From contig SNVD02013207.1 in assembly GCA_013180625.2 (NCBI GenBank), positions 1 through 64,000 on the forward strand: DNA of 64,000 nt, read 5' to 3'. A model generated the notes under the pieces. That model saw only the letters and a list, made by a program, of their open reading frames with translations, did not search any database and was not told where the DNA came from. Positions within the stretch are counted from its first letter, which is position 1. Every line of letters begins with the position of its first letter. Source of the DNA: Boswellia sacra. Taxonomy: Eukaryota > Streptophyta > Magnoliopsida > Sapindales > Burseraceae. Both the position numbers and the translations under genes were made by a program. Shown in pieces: positions 59,580-64,000 of the stretch.

Positions 59580-60842
59580 GGGACATTCACGTTTCACTTC
59601 TAATAGTTTAGGAAAGTTGTCTCCTACATAGCTATCAACTCATCCTATTAGGAAATAAAAACATATAAACTATCTAATTATTAATAAAATAATATCTTAG
59701 ATAATTATCTTCTTAGACTTAGAGTTCAAGTCACTCTAGAGATTGGGCTTGACTTTTATTTATTAATAAAAGCTCAATAAATTTGTAGTAGTTTTTTGTG
59801 AGCTAGTACGGGGAATAAATGGGCTTATGTAAATTTTGGCTCTTATAATTGAGCCTAATTCTAATTATCTCATAATTAATTGGATATAATTATTAATCTT
59901 GTTACCCTTCTACTATGGGCCTAAGACTTCATTATAAAGCTCATGAACAAATTATAAGAAGCTTATAATTTAATTAATTCTATTTGGTAAAGCCAAAACC
60001 CATGTTATACCAATATTATATAAATACCCCTTTATATAATATTCGTAATTAAAATTGGGTGTATATTTACTGTCATACCCTTTTAATTACATTTTGTATT
60101 CTAGAATCACTAATTTCTCTAATGGTTATTTTATACATATCTATACTTGTGAAATAATTGACAAATAAACACTAATTCTTAATAAACTCTTTATTAAGAA
60201 TACTCAGGACTAAGAGTAAATAACCAAGTACTGAAATCAGCTCCAAAGAATATCATATTCTCCAATAGGAGTTATAGATTCCATATTATGAATATATGTT
60301 CCCATAAATCATAATCTTATATTTACAAACTATAAAGGTTTTGATTTTAAATAAAATCTCACTCCGTAATAACTCAAAAAACATAAAACACGAATATAAG
60401 TACATTACTCACTCAGGATTAAGAGTACTATATCATTAGAGCCTATGAAATTTAATTTGTACAACAGTTCTTATATCTTAATTAAATCTCATGGAGGTCA
60501 TGCGCAATACAAATAAATTTTACTGGTATTCCTATTTAAAGTCACCACTTCAATGATTAAGACAAATCATTCATCTATATGAAATAGGAAAACCACAATC
60601 TTACAAAGCAAAATTAATGTCTTATTTTCTTTCTGATTGTGAACAAACTTTATAACTATAAAGATCCTTTGAATTATGTCTTCTTAATATGATTAAAAGA
60701 ACCATTTAAATAATTCACATACAATGTAATTCTACGACAATAAATTACAATTTGCTCAAATAAATTTATTTATACATAAATAATTATTTATTTATCAGAA
60801 AAATTAATTACAATTATCTTCTTTAAGGGTATATATCTAACA
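59580..60842 (-). repeat. Possible solo LTR or decayed LTR element
   Basis: On the minus strand it would start TGTTAGATATATACCC at 60842, a start type seen in plant copia LTRs, and end near 59580. ATATG occurs at both ends (59576-59580 and 60842-60846) but overlaps the putative termini, so the boundaries are uncertain. AT-rich, no coding sequence. Confidence 0.3.
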
Positions 60843-62396
60843 TATGCTATCTCATAAGGGCTTTGATGATTTTAAAAATTGTACAAAGCCTTGTTCCCAC
60901 TAAAACTTTCAGGTATAATTTGGATCAACTTTAACAATGGTTGGATGAATTTATATCTTTGGATGTACTCAACAAAATGCAAAATAAAAAATAAAAAAAA
61001 GGACCATGTGGTTAGATTTCTAAGGAAGGAGTCAAAAACAATTTTCCACCAGTGGCTCTGTTCTTTATGCACTTGGTCTTGCCTTGGAACGCTAATGACT
61101 GCACTTAAGGGTGTGCTTTGGTGCGTTTTGATTTTAAACTAAGCCACAAATTTTATGTCAAAATTAGTAGAATTTGAAATATCGTTTTAATTCAGTCGTA
61201 AAGCATACCAATATTAGAGCTAATTTCCCAAATCAACGTGCCTTTATTTCTACCAATTTGGACTCATTACTGTCCAAGTCAACATTATCATGCACATAAA
61301 ACGTGAATCATTTATGAACCCAAATGAAAATTGCAGTCAATAAAAAAGAAAGATGTATTGTCTTTAAGTCTTTGACTAGCAATTTGAGAAGAAGTAATGA
61401 AAATAGGAACATGGAAAATACTAATCACTGCTTCAAATTTTAGTTCCAAAATGTGTTAATCGTAAACCAACATAATGAAACTCAACTTGCTTCAAACGTT
61501 TCACCCTTTGACTTCAACAGATGGAACAGAGGCAACAATCTGCAACAAATAAGCTTCAAGAAACATGGCCTTAATTATTCTAGATGGCACTCAGAAGACT
61601 GACATAAATCATCTTCTTTAGAACTTTGGACATTCTGTAACATAAGGCACAACATCATGACAGTGAAAATAGGAACTATAGAGAATTGCTACATTTTTAT
61701 AGTAGTACTAGTAAAACTCTTAATTATTTACTCTCCACAATGCTACAAAATAGCTAAATGTTTTTCCCAACAACTTTTTCTGGGGCATAAAAGAACCATC
61801 CACAGCCCCTGAAATACGAGGAATATAAGCAACAAATGTTAACATTGCGGTAGTAATTTTTCTTTTAACACATCAAAAGAAAAAGATAAAAACTATAATC
61901 ACCAAGCAGATGGCTGTCTAGTATCTTGTGTGTGTGATTCTCTAGATTATGTTGTCTAAATTTTACTACCAATTGCGAAGAGGAATTGAAAAATCCACAA
62001 AAGAGTTAGTTGGACCTTTTAGTTGATCGATTCGTACCATTTTACTATGTATTTGTTGTATGGTAGACCAATCTCCATTGTTTTTGCAAACAATTTCTAA
62101 CTTTGATGCCCTTCACAAAAAAATCTTTCTCTTAGGAAAGCCTCTCACTTCAAATACTCCAATATGGTACTGTATATTATTTACCACATCATTCCATTAT
62201 CTTTTTATGAAAGCCCACATCACTTTTATACATCATTCAAAATGAGATTTGGTTTTTTTTTTTTTTTTTGAAGAGTAACATCGCTCTAAGGTAATTTCCA
62301 TAATACCTTTTCAGAATTTTGGTACAATTACATTTTGTTATTCTATATCTCAAACTTAATTTCTTAAATCTTAAAATATTACTTAACAAGAGTGTG

Positions 62397-62435
<39 letters not shown>

Positions 62436-63700
62436 AATATTAAGATAATTCTATTGTAGACGCCAAAATTTCATCGACTTATTGAATACACGTGGCAGAC
62501 TCATGTCAAAGCTGAATACTGCAGAACAGAGAAAATATGGTTAGAGTATTGTCCGGTGGAGGTGCCGGCGAACACTATCTGACACTCAAGTCAGTGACTA
62601 AAGGAAATGTGTTTAGTTGAATGAGTTCTCAATGCCTTTACCTTGAGTCCTGGCGTCCTTTTATAGCTAAATCTTAGTGATTTTTAATCCTCGTTTAACA
62701 GGATTCAGTCATGTAGGATAGACTTTGATTTTAGATTTCAATCTCTATCAGGATTTTTTATTTTAACTGTAATAGTTAATTGTCAAAGGGGGGCAACAAA
62801 TCTTATTTTACTCGAATCCAAAAATAGATACGCGGCATTTTCAAGCCCAAGAATCTAAGAGAGGTGAGCTGTATTTTCATAAATTGTGCCATGTGGAAGT
62901 AATGAGTGGACAAAGCAAAGGTACACAAAAAGATTTGTCCGAGGCCTCGTTCCTGATGCTAGGCTGCTAAATTGTAAAAAATCGAGATAGGATCTTCAAG
63001 TTGATAAACAACTTAACCAATGGCTGGAACAAACAAAATGGAACCCAACAAACACTCTTTTATAAGATAACAAGCTCACCACCAAAGTAAACACCAATGA
63101 GATATAGAGAATTCACCACCCAATGATGTAAACAAAGGATTCAGGGCTTAAACTAACTCTTCGCTCTATGGAATCCATACAGAGTTAAAGAGAAATCAGT
63201 ATACACACTGAAATTTCATTCAAATTTGAATTAAACAAGCTTCCCTTGAATGCACAGCTTTAGGACTTAAATAACTTGGAACAACCTTCTAAGCATAGCT
63301 AAAAGATACTAATCAAATGTGTTCTTATGGTCCCAACAACAATTGCAGCTCATTTAATACATTGACCACTAAATTAATAACTAAGACTCATAGATAAACT
63401 CAATAGGTAATAAAAGCACAAATAACTAAGCTAGAAAACTCCAATTCTTGAGTAGACTTAATACTGCATTAATTACGAACCAGCTATGAAGAAATAGTCA
63501 TAACTTTCTACAGACAACTCCAAATGACTCATCATAACATGTGTTAGAAAGCTGACTTCAAGATCTTTTACAGACATAAATCTTAAAATTTAATTCTCTA
63601 TACATCAATACCAGTTCTTTTACAAAATTGCCCCTCATTCTGGTTTATGTGCACTCTTGATCATTATAACAATTTGTACCCTTTTATGATCTATCATAGA
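60843..63700. other. AT-rich spacer
   Basis: No gene recognised. Contains a T run at about 62252-62268, a TA microsatellite at about 62400-62431, and a GC-richer patch near 62545-62600 (GGTGGAGGTGCCGGCGAAC) of the kind found in plant LTR leaders, not resolved further. Confidence 0.45.
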
Positions 63701-63714
63701 ACCCATGGATTGCA

Positions 63715-63900
63715 ACGCTCCTGTGTCATTGGCTTTTCATTTTTCACGTTTACCTTCTCACATTAAAAAACTCTCTCAACCTCAATCCAACACCAGAAGC
63801 TACGGCAATGCACCCAAAATGAAAGGCAACATTATTCCCGCCGGAAAGTTCACATGTACAATCTCTCTTTCCTAGTCTTCTTCTTTCATAAAGGTATTAC
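63715..63900 (+). promoter_or_regulatory. 5' flank / leader of a further F-box family copy
   Basis: ACTCTCTCAACCTCAATCCA, GCAATGCACCCAAAATGAA and AGGCAACAT correspond block by block to 7995-8065 upstream of F-box copy 1, and the stretch ends in a CT-rich leader with AAAGGTATT like copy 1. It predicts another F-box gene starting a few hundred bases beyond the window. Confidence 0.5.
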
Positions 63901-64000
63901 TTTGATTCTTTTGATTATTTAATGTGTTTTACTTTTCTAAAATATAATGTTATGAATATTCGATATCTCATTATCTTAATTGAGTGATTACGGGAAGAGT

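Noticed and set aside
59209..59586. 125-codon Pro-rich minus-strand frame
   Set aside because: It spans the SINE-like insert and an LTR end, which explains its composition; no family recognised.

Overview
This is a eudicot nuclear genome segment: AT-rich, spliceosomal GT..AG signals, plant retrotransposon lineages and plant-type F-box/LRR genes. The species cannot be named from the sequence. No complete, intact host gene is visible. The window is a decayed cluster of F-box/LRR-like gene copies heavily invaded by nested transposable elements. Most element boundaries are supported by target site duplications (TSDs).

Layout. 1-5550 (-): 5' half of an Athila-like Ty3/gypsy element with a 1.53 kb LTR and a tRNA-Asp-type primer site, inserted in a Ty1/copia element whose 3' end remains at 5551-6506. 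8700-20100 (+): F-box pseudogene copy 1, split at GTATT by a minus-strand Ale/Retrofit-like copia (9455-19882), itself split in its integrase by a CACTA DNA transposon (12161-17680, TSD ATT). 22532-27729 (-) and 35769-40967 (+): two near-identical full-length Tork-like copia elements in inverted orientation. 29411-30062 (-): a 652-bp TRIM. 34861-41131 (+): F-box copy 2, broken by the second Tork-like element. 43400-44046 (-): F-box copy 3. 63700-63900: a further copy of the F-box 5' region at the window edge. 44959-59538 (-): a LARD-like element with about 3.48-kb LTRs and no coding capacity. It carries a second CACTA element (48539-53836, TSD TAC) in its interior and a SINE-like insert in its right LTR.

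The most notable system is the pair of related CACTA elements. They share terminal and subterminal TTTACGGCGG-type repeats, a leader at one end and a roughly 0.7-kb module at the other, but carry different cargo. The 48.5-53.8 kb element holds same-orientation fragments of ribosomal protein L24e, an MRS2/CorA magnesium transporter, a LINE reverse transcriptase C-terminus, fimbrin and a SIN3-like corepressor, with introns kept. The 12.2-17.7 kb element holds an equilibrative nucleoside transporter fragment with an intron. They behave as gene-capturing (Pack-CACTA) transposons with no visible transposase, so they would need one supplied in trans.

Most coding sequence in the window is broken, often by changes that look like CAG to TAG, CAA to TAA or TGG to TAG/TGA, the pattern expected from C-to-T decay of silenced, methylated DNA. 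All similarity statements were made by eye; divergence figures are estimates.
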